Under the pieces are notes generated by a model. That model made no database searches, had not been told where the DNA came from, and saw only the letters and a list, made by a program, of their open reading frames with translations. A stretch of 44,002 bases of DNA from Pseudomonadota bacterium. Lineage in GTDB: Bacteria; Pseudomonadota; Gammaproteobacteria; Burkholderiales; Burkholderiaceae_C. The DNA lies in the NCBI GenBank assembly GCA_018240985.1, contig JAFEER010000300.1, positions 1 through 44,002 on the forward strand, given 5' to 3'. Position 1 is the first letter of the stretch. Each line of letters starts with the position of its first letter. Below, piece after piece: positions 43,873-44,002 of the stretch. The position numbers and the translations under genes are program-made.

Positions 43873-44002
43873 GCTTGCACCAACGCGAACTGGCCTTCGG
43901 GCCGTCGAGCGCCCGAGTCGGTTGCTCGCAGCCTTGCGCAAAGCCGCTAAGATTGTCCAGGGGTCTGTCGATGCTTGCGGTGCATAGTGGAGACGCGGCT
44001 CC

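Noticed and set aside
1-44002. CRISPR arrays, rRNA, tRNA, prophage or plasmid origin
   Set aside because: I saw no spaced direct-repeat array, no tRNA or rRNA sequence, and no phage or replication genes. The repeats present are isolated inverted repeats.

Overview
The window reads as a chromosomal segment of a high-GC betaproteobacterium of the order Burkholderiales, most likely family Comamonadaceae (Acidovorax / Alicycliphilus / Diaphorobacter / Comamonas type). The grounds are the gene order of the rpsB-to-lpxB block, the character of the proteins, a solute receptor of the Bug/TctC class, and short palindromic repeats (ATAGCTGC...GCAGCTAT type) that I associate with this family. The genus cannot be settled from the sequence alone.

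Region 1 (1-5404, all minus strand): a dadA-like flavoprotein, the bifunctional NAD(P)H-hydrate repair enzyme Nnr and a PEP-mutase/isocitrate-lyase-type protein form a tight set. An amidase-signature protein is divergent from rpsB. Between dadA and the amidase lies a non-coding compound inverted repeat.

Region 2 (5405-20967, plus strand): a textbook housekeeping block, rpsB-tsf-pyrH-frr-uppS-cdsA-dxr-rseP-bamA-skp(ompH)-lpxD-fabZ-lpxA-lpxB-rnhB-rRNA/tRNA methyltransferase. It joins translation, nucleotide, isoprenoid, phospholipid, outer-membrane assembly and lipid A synthesis. The block is interrupted right after the dxr stop codon by a 236-bp MITE-like element with perfect 19-bp terminal inverted repeats. 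At least two of its genes (lpxB and the methyltransferase, probably also dxr) carry short A/T-richer palindromic segments kept in frame.

Region 3 (20956-27966): a small membrane protein, then an accessory carboxylate module: aconitase-family enzyme, Bug/TctC periplasmic receptor and an unusual GntR regulator with two winged-helix domains (all minus), divergent from a PrpF-type isomerase (plus). The inference is uptake and conversion of aconitate, methylaconitate or a related tricarboxylate. An inverted repeat in the divergent promoter region is a candidate operator.

Region 4 (28158-31674, minus): two-subunit 3-oxoacid CoA-transferase, a LysR regulator and a zinc-binding alcohol dehydrogenase/quinone-reductase-type enzyme.

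Region 5 (32076-40238, plus): a storage-polymer locus with an unrecognised broken ORF, a CBS-pair protein, a GntP-family permease, class III polyhydroxyalkanoate synthase (phaE-phaC), a long single-chain acyl-CoA transferase with an extra C-terminal domain, a second MITE-like element, a small DUF6489-like protein and a MaoC/PhaJ-type (R)-enoyl-CoA hydratase. The base composition of phaE and phaC is visibly less GC-rich than the core block, which suggests transfer. Together the genes could import a hydroxy acid, activate it to its CoA ester and polymerise it.

Region 6 (40239-44002, plus): a long non-coding, partly A/T-rich leader, an alpha/beta hydrolase, a 76-codon chimeric gene remnant (start of a CoA-transferase subunit joined to the tail of a GntP permease), a crotonase lacking both classical catalytic glutamates, and a 3-hydroxyisobutyrate-dehydrogenase-type oxidoreductase. 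The remnant and the mosaic start of the hydrolase show that this end has been rearranged.
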